The position numbers and the translations under genes were made by a program. DNA of 64,000 nt. Source: Pseudomonas sp. GOM6 (GTDB lineage: Bacteria > Pseudomonadota > Gammaproteobacteria > Pseudomonadales > Pseudomonadaceae). The notes beneath the pieces are model-generated. The model was not told where the DNA came from and did no database searches. It worked only from the letters and a program-made list of their open reading frames with translations. Location of the stretch: positions 140,708 through 204,707 of the forward strand of contig NZ_JARPUS010000008.1 of assembly GCF_029537485.1 (NCBI RefSeq), written 5' to 3'. This document shows, one piece after another, positions 18,739-26,601 of this stretch; within the stretch, counting starts at the first letter, position 1; each line of letters begins with the position of its first letter.

Positions 18739-19590
18739 TCAGGGGCGATACCACAGCTCCGGGCGCTGCAGGGGCGTCAGTGGTGGCAGCAAGGGGTTGC
18801 TCAGTTCGATGACCTGGCGTTGTTGCAGGTGGGCCAGGGCCAGGTCGGCTGCGTGATAGCGCTGGAACAGCGCTTCGAAACTGCCATCGGCAATGGCCAG
18901 TTCGAGGCCCTGGCGCACCGTTTCAGCCAGTTCCGGACGCTCGCGGGCGAAGAAGAAGTACAGGGCCGTGGGGTAGTGCAGGACCAGGTGGCGATCCATG
19001 ACCAGATCGCTGGCGTTGATGTGGGCCAGTTCATCGCGCGCTTCCAGCACCGCCCTGGGGAAGTAGTCGAAGCGATCGGCGCGCAGCATCAGGAACAGGC
19101 TGTCGTAGCTGGAGCTGACCTCCACCGGCAGGCCGTGGTGACGCAGGATGTCCGTATCAGGCCAGTCGTGCCCCTGGCCGGCACGCAATTGGCGTAGTTC
19201 GGCCAGGCTATTGATGTTGTTCAACAGCTCGCTGCGGTTTTTGCGCACGAAGGCGACACGCCAGCCGTACAGGCCCTTGTCGATGGGGATGCGCACCGGC
19301 AGCAGACGCTGCTCGCGCTCGATGCTGGTCATGGTCCAGACCACATCGACTGCAGTGCCTTGCTCCAGGTTAAGCAGGGCACGATCCTGCTCCATGTGGT
19401 GGCGCGAGGGTTTGATGCGCAGAGGGCTGCCGGCCTTGTCCAGCGCCAGTTGCAGCAGTGCCAGCGGATAGCGCGGGCGGAACTCTTCGCCCAGTGGCGC
19501 GCGCGGATAGCGCAGCTCGCCTGTAGCCGCCAGGCAGGAGGTCGCACTCAGGGACAGAATGAGCAGCCAGTGAGAGAGCCGCAGGAGCAT
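18739..19590 (-). CDS. Periplasmic solute-binding protein-like (SBP family 3 type)
   Basis: 283 residues with a signal peptide (LRLSHWLLILSLSATSCLAA). The body resembles family-3 amino-acid-binding proteins lacking an adjacent transporter: LLQLALDKAGSPLRIKP, VDVVWTMTSIEREQRL, and a late SSSYDSLFLMLRADRFDYFPRA segment. Such orphan binding proteins in Pseudomonas are often annotated as transporter substrate-binding domain proteins; ligand unknown. The ATG at 19590 has AAAGGA nine bases upstream and is chosen over the TTG at 19608. It is convergent with the phospholipase-like gene, only 3 bp apart. Confidence 0.8.
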   Translation of the reverse strand: MLLRLSHWLLILSLSATSCLAATGELRYPRAPLGEEFRPRYPLALLQLALDKAGSPLRIKPSRHHMEQDRALLNLEQGTAVDVVWTMTSIEREQRLLPVRIPIDKGLYGWRVAFVRKNRSELLNNINSLAELRQLRAGQGHDWPDTDILRHHGLPVEVSSSYDSLFLMLRADRFDYFPRAVLEARDELAHINASDLVMDRHLVLHYPTALYFFFARERPELAETVRQGLELAIADGSFEALFQRYHAADLALAHLQQRQVIELSNPLLPPLTPLQRPELWYRP

Positions 19591-19666
19591 CGATTGCAAT
19601 CCTTTCAATCGTGGCGTGGCGCGCCGAGGCGCGCATTATGCCAGCCCCAGCTGCTGTTGCCGTGCA

Positions 19667-20002
19667 TTAGCTCCGTACGATCCCTGCCTTGCGTCGTTCG
19701 GCGATGATTTCTGGCAGGTCGCTGCGCTGCAGGTATACCCGCAGCGGTTCGGAGATGTTCAGGCGCTCATCGACCCTTTGCTCAAGCAGCAGGCCCAGCC
19801 TTGCCCGGCTAAGGGTCATCAGGTCCCCCTGGAGTGGTTGCCAGACGAATTCGCTACAGGGCTGGATGCTGTCTTCTTCCACGTCCATGCCGAAGGAGTC
19901 CTCACTGAAACGCACGATATGTTGCTGCTGTTTGCTGTGGTAGCCGACCAGGCCCTGCAACGCATCGGCGGCGCAGCAGATGGTGGACGATGTAATGCTC
20001 AT
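19667..20002 (-). CDS. Conserved hypothetical protein, 111 residues
   Basis: I do not recognise the family. The start is well supported by AGGAGG eight bases before the ATG. It opens MSITSSTICCAADALQGLVG with adjacent cysteines, contains an acidic middle (DSFGMDVEEDSIQPC), and ends in a basic helix (EIIAERRKAGIVRS). No signal peptide or membrane span is seen, so it is probably cytoplasmic. It lies 76 bp upstream of the solute-binding protein gene on the same strand. Confidence 0.7.
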   Translation of the reverse strand: MSITSSTICCAADALQGLVGYHSKQQQHIVRFSEDSFGMDVEEDSIQPCSEFVWQPLQGDLMTLSRARLGLLLEQRVDERLNISEPLRVYLQRSDLPEIIAERRKAGIVRS

Positions 20003-20320
20003 ACGAACCTCCTGTTGGTGAGTGGGGCTACACGCCAGGCCCATCTTGTTTGCCGGCCATCCTAGGCATGCCCGTTTCTGGGCGTGTTGCTCTGGATCAA
20101 GCGGCCGATCAGGCGAGGGTATGAGGGGGATCAAGGGGGGAGAAGGTGGCGCTGCTGTCTTCGCTGCGGCTGTTGTTCTGAACACAAGCGCCGGCCTTTA
20201 AGGCGAGCGGCGTGTAGCACCAGCGGGCGTTTTCCGAATGTGGGCCGGTCACGGGGCCCTACTGGCGTGCACTGCTGTCACTTTGCCGGTGTGAATACCG
20301 GCAGTTTGGGGGGCCAGGCT
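20003..20320. other. Intergenic stretch with no recognisable gene
   Basis: Upstream region of the 111-residue gene and downstream of a small basic gene. Open frames here are short, lack ribosome binding sites and resemble nothing known. It presumably holds the promoter of the 111-residue gene; no clear -35/-10 pair was found. Confidence 0.5.
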
Positions 20321-20350
20321 GAAACAAAGCACCCGGCGGAAGCCGGGTGC
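20321..20350 (-). terminator. Terminator of the small basic protein gene
   Basis: A nine-base-pair stem, GCACCCGGC (20329-20337) with GCCGGGTGC (20342-20350) and a four-base loop. On the minus strand it is followed by TTTGTTTC. It begins 10 bp after the small gene. Confidence 0.82.
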
Positions 20351-20359
20351 GGGGTTGGG

Positions 20360-20491
20360 TCAAGGTGAGGGAGCATGGCTGCCCAGCAAGGTGCTGCCGG
20401 ACTTCTTGTTGCGCTTGGCCATGCGTTTTTCCTGGGCGCTTTTCAGGGGCTTTTTCTTCGCCTCCTTGTGCCTGTCCAGACCTTTGCTCAT
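20360..20491 (-). CDS. Very small Lys-rich protein, 43 residues
   Basis: Opens MSKGLDRHKEAKKKPLKSAQ and continues with EKRMAKRNKKSG; about a third of the residues are Lys or Arg. GGAGGA lies seven bases before the ATG, and a strong terminator follows the stop codon, so it is a self-contained transcription unit. I recall short MSKG..KKE.KKKP proteins being common in Pseudomonas genomes, with no known function. A nucleic-acid or ribosome-binding role is possible but is only inference from charge. Confidence 0.72.
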   Translation of the reverse strand: MSKGLDRHKEAKKKPLKSAQEKRMAKRNKKSGSTLLGSHAPSP

Positions 20492-20616
20492 GGTGATGTC
20501 CTCCGCATTGAAGATTCAGCAGAAACAGCGTTTTTCAACGGTCATCACCACCTCCCAGACTGCGCCAGCCTGCGTTGCGTACTGTTTGCAGCATAGTCCC
20601 GCGCAGAGCGGCAGGC

Positions 20617-21021
20617 TTAGCCGCGTGTCAGTTCGCGCAGCCTGGGCAGCACATGCAGTAGCAGCAGAGGTGCCAGGTCGTCGCTGTCATGGCTGGCGGG
20701 GCAATGCCAGCGCAGTTCCTCCAACTCGGCGGCGGGGGCTACTGCGTGGGCAAGGGCGGAGATGAATACCTGAGCCTGAATCTCGGTATCGGCTTCGTTG
20801 GCGGCAGGCGCGCGGAAGTTGCCCAGTGGCTGCAACTGGTCGCTGGGCAGACTCAGCTGCAACTCCTCATGCAGTTCGCGCAGCAGGCCGGCGATGGCCG
20901 ACTCACCAGGCTCCAGCTTGCCGCCGGGCAGCATGAAGGCTTGTGTGTCACGCTTGCGCACCAGGAGCAGGCGACCGTCCTGATCCAGCAGGCAGGCGGC
21001 GGCGATGGACAGCAAGGTCAT
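20617..21021 (-). CDS. NUDIX hydrolase (MutT-like)
   Basis: 134 residues. The NUDIX box reads GGKLEPGESAIAGLLREL followed by HEEL, with the metal-binding REXXEE core intact (RELHEE). It opens MTLLSIAAACLLDQDGRLLL and ends with LHVLPRLRELTRG. Expected to hydrolyse a nucleoside diphosphate linked to another moiety; substrate unknown. The start ATG overlaps the stop of the upstream 62-residue gene (ATGA), so the two are translationally coupled. Confidence 0.92.
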   Translation of the reverse strand: MTLLSIAAACLLDQDGRLLLVRKRDTQAFMLPGGKLEPGESAIAGLLRELHEELQLSLPSDQLQPLGNFRAPAANEADTEIQAQVFISALAHAVAPAAELEELRWHCPASHDSDDLAPLLLLHVLPRLRELTRG

Positions 21022-21206
21022 GTGTCGCTTAGACGCTGCAGGTCGCGGCGCACCATGGCCGCGTATTCGGGCGGGGAAAGGCGGTACAGCTCGGCGGCCA
21101 CCCAGTCCAGCCAGCGCGCGCCAAGGTTGGCGCGCTCGGTCAGCAGGCGCCGGGCTTCCGCCTCGGCGCGTGCAGCGTGCTGCTGGTGGAACTGGCTGCG
21201 GCTCAC
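21018..21206 (-). CDS. Small hypothetical protein coupled to the NUDIX gene
   Basis: 62 residues from a GTG start, MSRSQFHQQHAARAEAEARR, with an Arg/Ala-rich helix and a hydrophobic-acidic middle (LDWVAAELYRLSPPEYAAMV). No known domain. It ends four bases inside the NUDIX start and begins 10 bp after the YebC-like gene, so it looks like the middle gene of a three-gene unit. The short length leaves some doubt. Confidence 0.6.
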   Translation of the reverse strand: MSRSQFHQQHAARAEAEARRLLTERANLGARWLDWVAAELYRLSPPEYAAMVRRDLQRLSDT

Positions 21207-21215
21207 GCCGATGGC

Positions 21216-21917
21216 TTAGCCGGCCAGGCCGACGTAGACGTTTTGCACGTCGTCGTGGTTGTCGAGGGCTTCGAGGAAGGCTTCGACTTCCTCCATCTGC
21301 GCGTCGCTCAGGCCGCTCACCGGGTTCTTCGGCACGTAGCCGATCTTCGCCGAGTTGACGGTGAAGCCATGCTCCGGCAGGGCCTTGCACACGGCGTCGA
21401 GGTCGGTCATGTCGGTGATGAACAGGGTGTCGCCTTCCTCGGCCGGCTCGAAGTCCTGGGCACCGGCTTCGATGGCGGCCAGTTCCGGGTCGGCGCCACT
21501 GTCGGTGGAGGCCTCGATCAGGCCGACGTGGTTGAAGTCCCAGCTCACCGAGCCCGAGGCACCCATCTGGCCCTTGCGGAACAGCACGCGGATCTCGGCC
21601 ACGGTGCGGTTCAGGTTGTCGGTCAGGCATTCGACGATGACCGGCACCTGGTGTGGGGCGAAGCCTTCGTAGGTGGTGCGCTCGAAGTTGACGGTCTCAC
21701 CCAGCAGGCCCGCACCTTTCTTGATGGCGCGCTCCAGGGTGTCCTTGGGCATCGAGGCCTTTTTCGCGGCATGCACGGCCACGCGCAGCTTGGCGTTGGT
21801 GTCCGGGTCGGCGCCGTTACGTGCAGCGACCATGATCTCCTTGACCAGGCGGCCGAAGATCTTGCCTCTGGCGTTGGCTGCGGCTTCTTTAGGTTTGGCT
21901 TTCCACTGTGCGCCCAT
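21216..21917 (-). CDS. YebC/PmpR family protein, YeeN-like branch
   Basis: 233 residues. YebC-type proteins act as transcription regulators and, as recently recognised, as factors easing ribosome stalling on proline stretches. The opening [20 protein letters not shown] differs from the classical MAGHSKWANIKHRK and places it in the YeeN-like branch. Family blocks are [38 protein letters not shown] and [14 protein letters not shown]. The ATG at 21917 is chosen on family length; an in-frame extension to 22151 lacks similarity. The ruvABC-linked YebC is not in this window, so this is probably a paralogue. Confidence 0.92.
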   Translation of the reverse strand: MGAQWKAKPKEAAANARGKIFGRLVKEIMVAARNGADPDTNAKLRVAVHAAKKASMPKDTLERAIKKGAGLLGETVNFERTTYEGFAPHQVPVIVECLTDNLNRTVAEIRVLFRKGQMGASGSVSWDFNHVGLIEASTDSGADPELAAIEAGAQDFEPAEEGDTLFITDMTDLDAVCKALPEHGFTVNSAKIGYVPKNPVSGLSDAQMEEVEAFLEALDNHDDVQNVYVGLAG

Positions 21918-22125
21918 GGCGGTGTTCTCGCAGGTTGCGTCTAACGGAGCCCCGCACAGGCGAGGCGAACTAAAGGGAGCCGATTCTAACGGGTCTGCTT
22001 TCAGAGGGCGATGGTGGACATTGGCAGGTAGAGGCCGGCAGGGGCTCATCGGGCAGTAACGCCGAACGGCGCCTGAGCAGGCGCTTATCGGAGAAAGGCG
22101 CAGGTGCGCCTTTCCCGGTATTACC

Positions 22126-22512
22126 TCAATCGAGCAGGTCGGCCGGCACATTGCCGCCGTTGTCGGCCAGTTTCTGCAATACGGTTTTGTGCAGCCACAT
22201 GTTCATCTGCGCCGAGTCACCCATTTTCTCGGCGGGGCAACCCAGCTCAGTGGCCAGTTCCTTGCGAGCGCCCAGGCTGCTGTCCAGGCCGAGCAATTTG
22301 AGCAGGTCGACGATGGAGACTTTCCAGTTGAGTTTCTCCGGGTGGCTGGCGGCCAGTCCTTCGAGCTTGGTCACCACATCGACTACCGCGATGGCCTGTG
22401 GCGCCGGCGCTGCGCTGGGTGCATCGGGCGCGGGGGCTGCGCTTGAGGTGGGGGCCGCTTGCGCTTCGTCGCCAAAGCCAAGCACTTGCAGAATCTTGTT
22501 GAACAGGCCCAT
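22126..22512 (-). CDS. DUF3597 domain protein
   Basis: 128 residues. The N-terminal [14 protein letters not shown] helix is followed by an Ala/Pro linker (about residues 18-42), then the DUF3597 domain with [39 protein letters not shown] and [18 protein letters not shown]. Function unknown; there is a LysM-free cytoplasmic form in many proteobacteria. GGAGGG lies before the ATG at 22512. Confidence 0.88.
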   Translation of the reverse strand: MGLFNKILQVLGFGDEAQAAPTSSAAPAPDAPSAAPAPQAIAVVDVVTKLEGLAASHPEKLNWKVSIVDLLKLLGLDSSLGARKELATELGCPAEKMGDSAQMNMWLHKTVLQKLADNGGNVPADLLD

Positions 22513-22571
22513 GGGGGTTCCCTCCATTGTCATGATGTGGAAGGGGAGCTTAGTTCATGGGGCTGTAGTCA

Positions 22572-22895
22572 TCAGTTGATGCGGCGGAATTCATGCAGAC
22601 CGTTGCTCAGGTGGCCACTGGCCTGGTCGATATTCAGCCGCGACGGGCTTTGGCCGTTGCGCAGGATCAGCGCGCCATGGCGATAGATCGCGGGAATCTG
22701 TCTGGTTTCGGGTTGATCGTCGCTCATGGTGAAGCGGGTTTCGTTGACCATGAACTGATCTTCGTTGCGCACGATATTCAGGGTGATAGTGGTCGAGCGG
22801 GTGTCCTGCCAGGTGCCGAGGTATTGCTCGCCTGGCTGCTCGCAGCCGCCGAGCAGGGTGCTGGCCAGGAGCATGGATGCGGTGAGTCCTTTCAT
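22572..22895 (-). CDS. Small lipoprotein
   Basis: 107 residues with a lipobox: MKGLTASMLLASTLLGGCEQ, where Cys18 would be lipidated. The mature part is a small beta-rich domain (YLGTWQDTRSTTITLNIVRN, MVNETRFTMSD, IPAIYRHGALILRNG). Family not recognised; it looks like a lipocalin-sized binding or structural domain. The ATG at 22895 is favoured by AAGGA at correct spacing. Confidence 0.8.
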   Translation of the reverse strand: MKGLTASMLLASTLLGGCEQPGEQYLGTWQDTRSTTITLNIVRNEDQFMVNETRFTMSDDQPETRQIPAIYRHGALILRNGQSPSRLNIDQASGHLSNGLHEFRRIN

Positions 22896-23116
22896 CTGCA
22901 TTCCTTGCGTGGATGACTCGATGAGGCTGGAAGATGCCAGATAGAGCGGCTGCTGTCGACCGGGCAGCTCTCTTCAGGTGGCTGTGGAATATTGACCTGG
23001 CTCAGTCAAGAGTGTTTCTCGGTGCTTCGGGCTATCCATTTTGCTGCGAGGAGGCGTAGGCTGGAGTCGTCGCTGCAAGGCGACACATGGCTGAACGTTT
23101 GAATAAGGAAGGCTTT

Positions 23117-23533
23117 ATGCAAATCCAGGTTCATAGCGATAACCACATCGAAGGCAGCGCCCGTCTCGTCAGCTGGGTCAGCGCCACCATCAACAGCCAA
23201 CTGCAACGCTTCGAAGAGGAACTGACTCGCATCGTCGTTCACTTCAACGACGAGAATGGCCACAAGACCGGCAGCCACGACAAGCGCTGCCAGATCGAAG
23301 CGCGGCCCAAGGGCCTGGCGCCGATCTCGGTGACCCACCATGCCGCATCCCTTGAGCACGCTCTCGATGGCGCCATGGAAAAACTCACCCACGCCCTCGA
23401 ACACCAGATCGGCAAGCTGCGCCAGCGGCGCGGGCCGAGTCACCGCGATACGCTGGAGGGCGGCAACAGCAGCGCCCAGGACCAGATGCTGGAAGAAGAC
23501 TTCATGACCCAGCAGCTGCAACGTAGCGCCTAA
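23117..23533 (+). CDS. HPF/RaiA-family ribosome-associated protein
   Basis: 138 residues. The N-terminal fold matches the ribosome hibernation factor domain: MQIQVHSDNHIEGSARLVSW, RFEEELTRIVVHFNDEN, CQIEARPKGLAPISVTHHA and AMEKLTHALEHQIGKLRQRR. The usual RaiA/HPF genes are near rpoN or elsewhere, so this is probably an additional paralogue. The ATG has AAGGAAGG upstream. A strong bidirectional terminator follows. Confidence 0.85.
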   Translation: MQIQVHSDNHIEGSARLVSWVSATINSQLQRFEEELTRIVVHFNDENGHKTGSHDKRCQIEARPKGLAPISVTHHAASLEHALDGAMEKLTHALEHQIGKLRQRRGPSHRDTLEGGNSSAQDQMLEEDFMTQQLQRSA

Positions 23534-23550
23534 CTATTTCAAAGGCATAA

Positions 23551-23588
23551 AAAAGCCGCCGGTGGCTCTGCTACCGGCGGCTTTTTGT
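23551..23588. terminator. Bidirectional terminator between the HPF-like gene and ppiC
   Basis: Thirteen-base-pair stem AAAAGCCGCCGGT (23551-23563) with ACCGGCGGCTTTT (23573-23585). It is flanked by A-runs on one side and T-runs on the other, serving both convergent genes. Confidence 0.9.
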
Positions 23589-23598
23589 TGGGCGGCTA

Positions 23599-23880
23599 TC
23601 AGTCCTGGCGGCTGGTAACTTCCACCAGGTGGTAACCGAACTGGGTTTTCACCGGACCTTGTACCACGCCGACCGGGGCACTGAAGACGACCTGGTCGAA
23701 TTCGCGGACCATCTGGCCGGGGCCGAAGGAACCGAGGTTGCCGCCGTCACGGCTGGACGGGCAGGTGGAGTTGTCCTTGGCGACCTGGGCGAAGTCGGCA
23801 CCACCTTCGATGGCGGCTTTCAGTTCGTTGCACTTGGCTTCGCTGGCAACCAGGATGTGACGGGCAGAGGCGCGGGGCAT
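23599..23880 (-). CDS. ppiC: Parvulin-type peptidyl-prolyl isomerase PpiC
   Basis: 93 residues, the same length as E. coli PpiC. The domain is a single rotamase: ASARHILVASEAKCNELKAA, FAQVAKDNSTCPSSRDGGNL, GSFGPGQMVREFDQVVFSA and KTQFGYHLVEVTSR. No signal peptide, so it is cytoplasmic. The ATG at 23880 follows AAAGGAGATACTCCC. Confidence 0.95.
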   Translation of the reverse strand: MPRASARHILVASEAKCNELKAAIEGGADFAQVAKDNSTCPSSRDGGNLGSFGPGQMVREFDQVVFSAPVGVVQGPVKTQFGYHLVEVTSRQD

Positions 23881-23912
23881 GGGAGTATCTCCTTTCAAGA
23901 AAGGTGCAGAGA

Positions 23913-24494
23913 CTAGCTCAGGGCGAGCCTCGCTGCATCTAACTCCGTCTGTTGGCGTTGCCTTTGCCACTCCTCACGGCTGATCTCCCACACCTGGCTG
24001 GGCAAGCGGCCGCAGACATAATCGCTCTCGCCGGTGGCCACCAGGCGCATGCCGCTGCGCTCGGACATGCGTTGCGAGGCGGCGTTGGCCACGGCTTTCG
24101 GGGCTTGCAGCAAGGGTTTGTGCAGCGTCCCGAACCAATAGTCGGTGACCGCCGTGCAGGCTTCCTGCATCAGGCCCCGGCCTTGCCACTGCGGGTCGAG
24201 CCAGAAGCCGCGGTTGTTGCCGGCTTCTTCGTACAGGCTGATCAGACCGATCACCTGTTCGGGCTGCTCCAGCGGGCGCAGGGTCCAGTGCCACTCGCTG
24301 CCGCGCGCCATGCCGGCAAGCGCCACATCACGCACATACTTCAGCGCACCGTCGGCGGGGTAGGGCCAAGGCACCCGGTTGGCCAGGTAGCGGACGATTT
24401 CCCACTGCGCAAAGATGCGCTGGATGGCCGGGGCGTCGGCCAACTCCAGCGGTTGCAGGAGCAGGCGCGCGGTGCTGAAGGTGGGGAGGTGCAT
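23913..24494 (-). CDS. GNAT N-acetyltransferase (RimJ/RimL-like)
   Basis: 193 residues. It opens TARLLLQPLELADAPAIQRI, typical of RimJ/RimL-type acetyltransferases. The acetyl-CoA site is around NRGFWLDPQWQGRGLMQEA, and ASQRMSERSGMRLVATGE is the conserved late motif. Acceptor unknown. It lies 32 bp upstream of ppiC on the same strand and may be co-transcribed. Confidence 0.9.
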   Translation of the reverse strand: MHLPTFSTARLLLQPLELADAPAIQRIFAQWEIVRYLANRVPWPYPADGALKYVRDVALAGMARGSEWHWTLRPLEQPEQVIGLISLYEEAGNNRGFWLDPQWQGRGLMQEACTAVTDYWFGTLHKPLLQAPKAVANAASQRMSERSGMRLVATGESDYVCGRLPSQVWEISREEWQRQRQQTELDAARLALS

Positions 24495-24574
24495 GGTCTT
24501 TCCTTGAGGCGGGGCCTATCCGTGGCAGGGGCGCCCAATCTAGATGCAGAGGGCTGCCCGCTCAAGGGGGATTG

Positions 24575-25165
24575 TCAGGCCGGCTGACCGAGCACCTGGC
24601 TCAGGTGCTGCTGGTAGCGCAGCACATCCGCCTCGATGTTCGGGCGCTTCATCACGTCGACGCAGAGGAAGGTCGGCAGCGCGCTCATGCCAAGGAACTG
24701 ATTGGCCTTGTGGAAAGGGAAGTAGACCGCGTCCACGCCCTTGGCTTCGAAGAAATCGGTGGGGTCGTCGAAGGCCTGCTGCGGGGCATTCCAGGTCAGC
24801 GACAGCATGTACTGCTTGCCGTGCACCAGGCCGCCGCTGCCGTATTTCTGCGAGGCATCGGAGCGGGTGCGGCCATCGTTGGCGTACAGGCTGCCGTGGC
24901 CGGCGGTGAACACTTCGTCGATGTATTTCTTCACCGTCCAGGGGGCGCCCATCCACCAGCCGGGCATCTGGTAGATGACCACGTCGGCCCAAAGGAATTT
25001 CTCGACCTCTTCGGCAACGTCGTAGCCGCCATCGATAAAGGTCTGCTTGAGTTCGAAGCCGGCGCGGTCGAGGTGGGCGAGGGCTGTGTCGTGCAATGTC
25101 GCGTTGTAGCGGCCGTCGGAGTGGGCGAACTGTTTGCCACCGTTGAGGAGCAGGATTTTCTTCAT
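24575..25165 (-). CDS. mdaB: NAD(P)H:quinone oxidoreductase MdaB
   Basis: 196-residue flavodoxin-fold FAD enzyme that reduces quinones by two electrons and protects against redox stress. It opens MKKILLLNGGKQFAHSDGRY. The signatures DVVIYQMPGWWMGAPWTVKK and SDASQKYGSGGL are diagnostic of MdaB. GGAGG lies eight bases before the ATG. It is divergent from a monooxygenase-type gene, and the shared 150-bp region contains a perfect inverted repeat that may be an operator. Confidence 0.94.
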   Translation of the reverse strand: MKKILLLNGGKQFAHSDGRYNATLHDTALAHLDRAGFELKQTFIDGGYDVAEEVEKFLWADVVIYQMPGWWMGAPWTVKKYIDEVFTAGHGSLYANDGRTRSDASQKYGSGGLVHGKQYMLSLTWNAPQQAFDDPTDFFEAKGVDAVYFPFHKANQFLGMSALPTFLCVDVMKRPNIEADVLRYQQHLSQVLGQPA

Positions 25166-25233
25166 GGCATGGGCCTCCGTAAACAATGGATGGCAGGCTA
25201 CGGATTCGGCGGGCACAGAAAAACCCAGGCATA

Positions 25234-25250
25234 GGCAAATGATATTTGCC
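25234..25250. promoter_or_regulatory. Inverted repeat between mdaB and the divergent gene
   Basis: GGCAAAT-GAT-ATTTGCC, a perfect seven-base inverted repeat with a 3-base centre. It lies 69 bp from the mdaB start and 66 bp from the start of the plus-strand gene, so it could serve both promoters. A LysR or TetR operator is the natural guess, but no regulator gene is adjacent. Confidence 0.5.
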
Positions 25251-25315
25251 GAAAAGGCATGAATTTTACGAATAGGCTTGCGCTAGGGTTGATAAAAACC
25301 TTAACGGAGTCCGTC

Positions 25316-25621
25316 ATGACCATGCCCTATGGCTTCATCCTGCATGCCCACGTTCGCCCGGAGATGGCCGAGGCCTTCGCCGAACTGTTCCTGGCCTATG
25401 TGGCGTCCAGTCGTGCCGAGCAGGGCTGTATTGCCTACCACATGCTGCGCGATGCGCAGGATCCCAATCTGTTCATCTTCTACGAGGTCTGGCAGTCCCG
25501 TGAGCATCTGGCGCAGCACAGTGCGTTGCCGCATATGCGCGAGTTCCATGAGCGGCGCATGGAGTACCTGAGTCGTGAGTTCGAGATCCGCGAGATCGAG
25601 ATGCTCAGCCCGGCGCATTGA
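25316..25621 (+). CDS. ABM-domain (antibiotic biosynthesis monooxygenase-like) protein
   Basis: 101 residues forming one dimeric alpha-beta barrel: MPYGFILHAHVRPEMAEAFA, VASSRAEQGCIAYHMLRDAQ, LFIFYEVWQSREHLAQHSAL and HMREFHERRMEY. YgiN-type relatives act on quinols and are paired with MdaB in E. coli, and here mdaB is divergent. A shared quinone cycle is therefore a reasonable inference. ACGGAG lies before the ATG at 25316. Confidence 0.88.
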   Translation: MTMPYGFILHAHVRPEMAEAFAELFLAYVASSRAEQGCIAYHMLRDAQDPNLFIFYEVWQSREHLAQHSALPHMREFHERRMEYLSREFEIREIEMLSPAH

Positions 25622-25888
25622 TGGCTGCTGTTCACCTGACGGCATGTGGTCATGAGAGCGCGTGTTGCAATCATCCTTGTGGCCTAGTCAGGTTGCGGGT
25701 TCCACGGCCTGTGGCAGCGCGGGGCGGGTGTATGGCCCTTGGCATTTTGCACCGATGCCATTGGACGGCGCCGGTGGACGGGCACTCCGGACAGGGCGGC
25801 AAGGCCCTTCCCGCCAGCGGCAATACACTGCCATGAAAACAGTTGGCGTAATGGCTGTGGCCCAGTATTTTCAAGGCCTGCGTGGAAG
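25622..25888. other. Intergenic stretch with no recognisable gene
   Basis: Between the ABM gene and the next plus-strand gene. Frames here are short, overlapping and without ribosome binding sites. Only the possible sigma-54 promoter at its right edge stands out. Confidence 0.5.
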
Positions 25889-25905
25889 TGGCGCGCATCC
25901 TGCTT
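25889..25905 (+). promoter_or_regulatory. Possible sigma-54 promoter
   Basis: TGGCGCG-CATC-CTGCTT: the invariant GG (25890-25891) and GC (25902-25903) are ten bases apart, as required for RpoN. It is 35 bp upstream of the next start codon. Match to TGGCACG-N4-TTGCA is good but not perfect. Confidence 0.5.
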
Positions 25906-25939
25906 GATAGGCATGCGTTGAATTTTCAGGAACTCGGCC

Positions 25940-26395
25940 ATGACCACTATCAACAGCACTTCGCCGCTGACCAGCTATCTGGCCGGCATCAGCAAGTCGG
26001 CTGCCAGCAGTTCGAGCAGTGCCGAAGACAATACCAACAGCGATCCGGTGGCCGAGGTGCGTCGCCTGGCTGCGCAGATGGTGGCGCGCAGCGAGGGCGG
26101 CCTCTTGCGTGCGCTGAACAGCAGCAATCAGGCGTCGCCCTCAGCCTTGCGCAGTGATCGGGTCGACCAGAGCAGCGGTTTGAGCGGCTCATCCGCACAG
26201 ATCCAGCTGCCCGACGTCTCGGTCATGGATCGCGACGATGCCGCCAAACTGCTGGTGCAGGTCGACAAGTTGATCGATGCCGGCCTTGGCGACAGCACCC
26301 GCTTCGTCGGCTTCAACGCTGGTCAGCAGACCGACTCGCTGGCGACCTACCGCGACTGGCTGCAGGAACGCGGCGGGATCAGCGTCTACGTTTGA
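25940..26395 (+). CDS. Hypothetical protein with Ser-rich N-terminus
   Basis: 151 residues, family not recognised. The first 35 residues are Ser/Thr/Asn-rich and probably disordered (MTTINSTSPLTSYLAGISKS). A helical part follows (VAEVRRLAAQMVARSEGGLL), then a more ordered C-terminal half (MDRDDAAKLLVQVDKLIDAG, STRFVGFNAGQQTDSLATYR). No signal peptide or membrane span. It is monocistronic and may be driven by a sigma-54 promoter. The layout recalls small flagellar or secretion accessory proteins, but this is a guess. Confidence 0.65.
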   Translation: MTTINSTSPLTSYLAGISKSAASSSSSAEDNTNSDPVAEVRRLAAQMVARSEGGLLRALNSSNQASPSALRSDRVDQSSGLSGSSAQIQLPDVSVMDRDDAAKLLVQVDKLIDAGLGDSTRFVGFNAGQQTDSLATYRDWLQERGGISVYV

Positions 26396-26601
26396 GCCCC
26401 GTTAAGGCTCTCCTGACTGTCGTCCATACGGCGTTAAAAGCGGCATCGGCAAGTCGTTTGCGGCTCACGCACCTCAGTGCGGCCCCGCAGGGGCGAGCGA
26501 AGCGGGTCATGCTCCGTAAACTCGCGTGCGAGCCCAGCGCGCTTCCTCAGCCGTTTTTGTGGGGCCGCCTAGGCCTTGTCTGGCCTTAATTCAGAAGGCC
26601 C

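Noticed and set aside
22085..22115. Hairpin GAAAGGCGCA/TGCGCCTTTC after the DUF3597 gene as a terminator
   Set aside because: The stem is good but no T-run follows on either strand; it may still fold in RNA.
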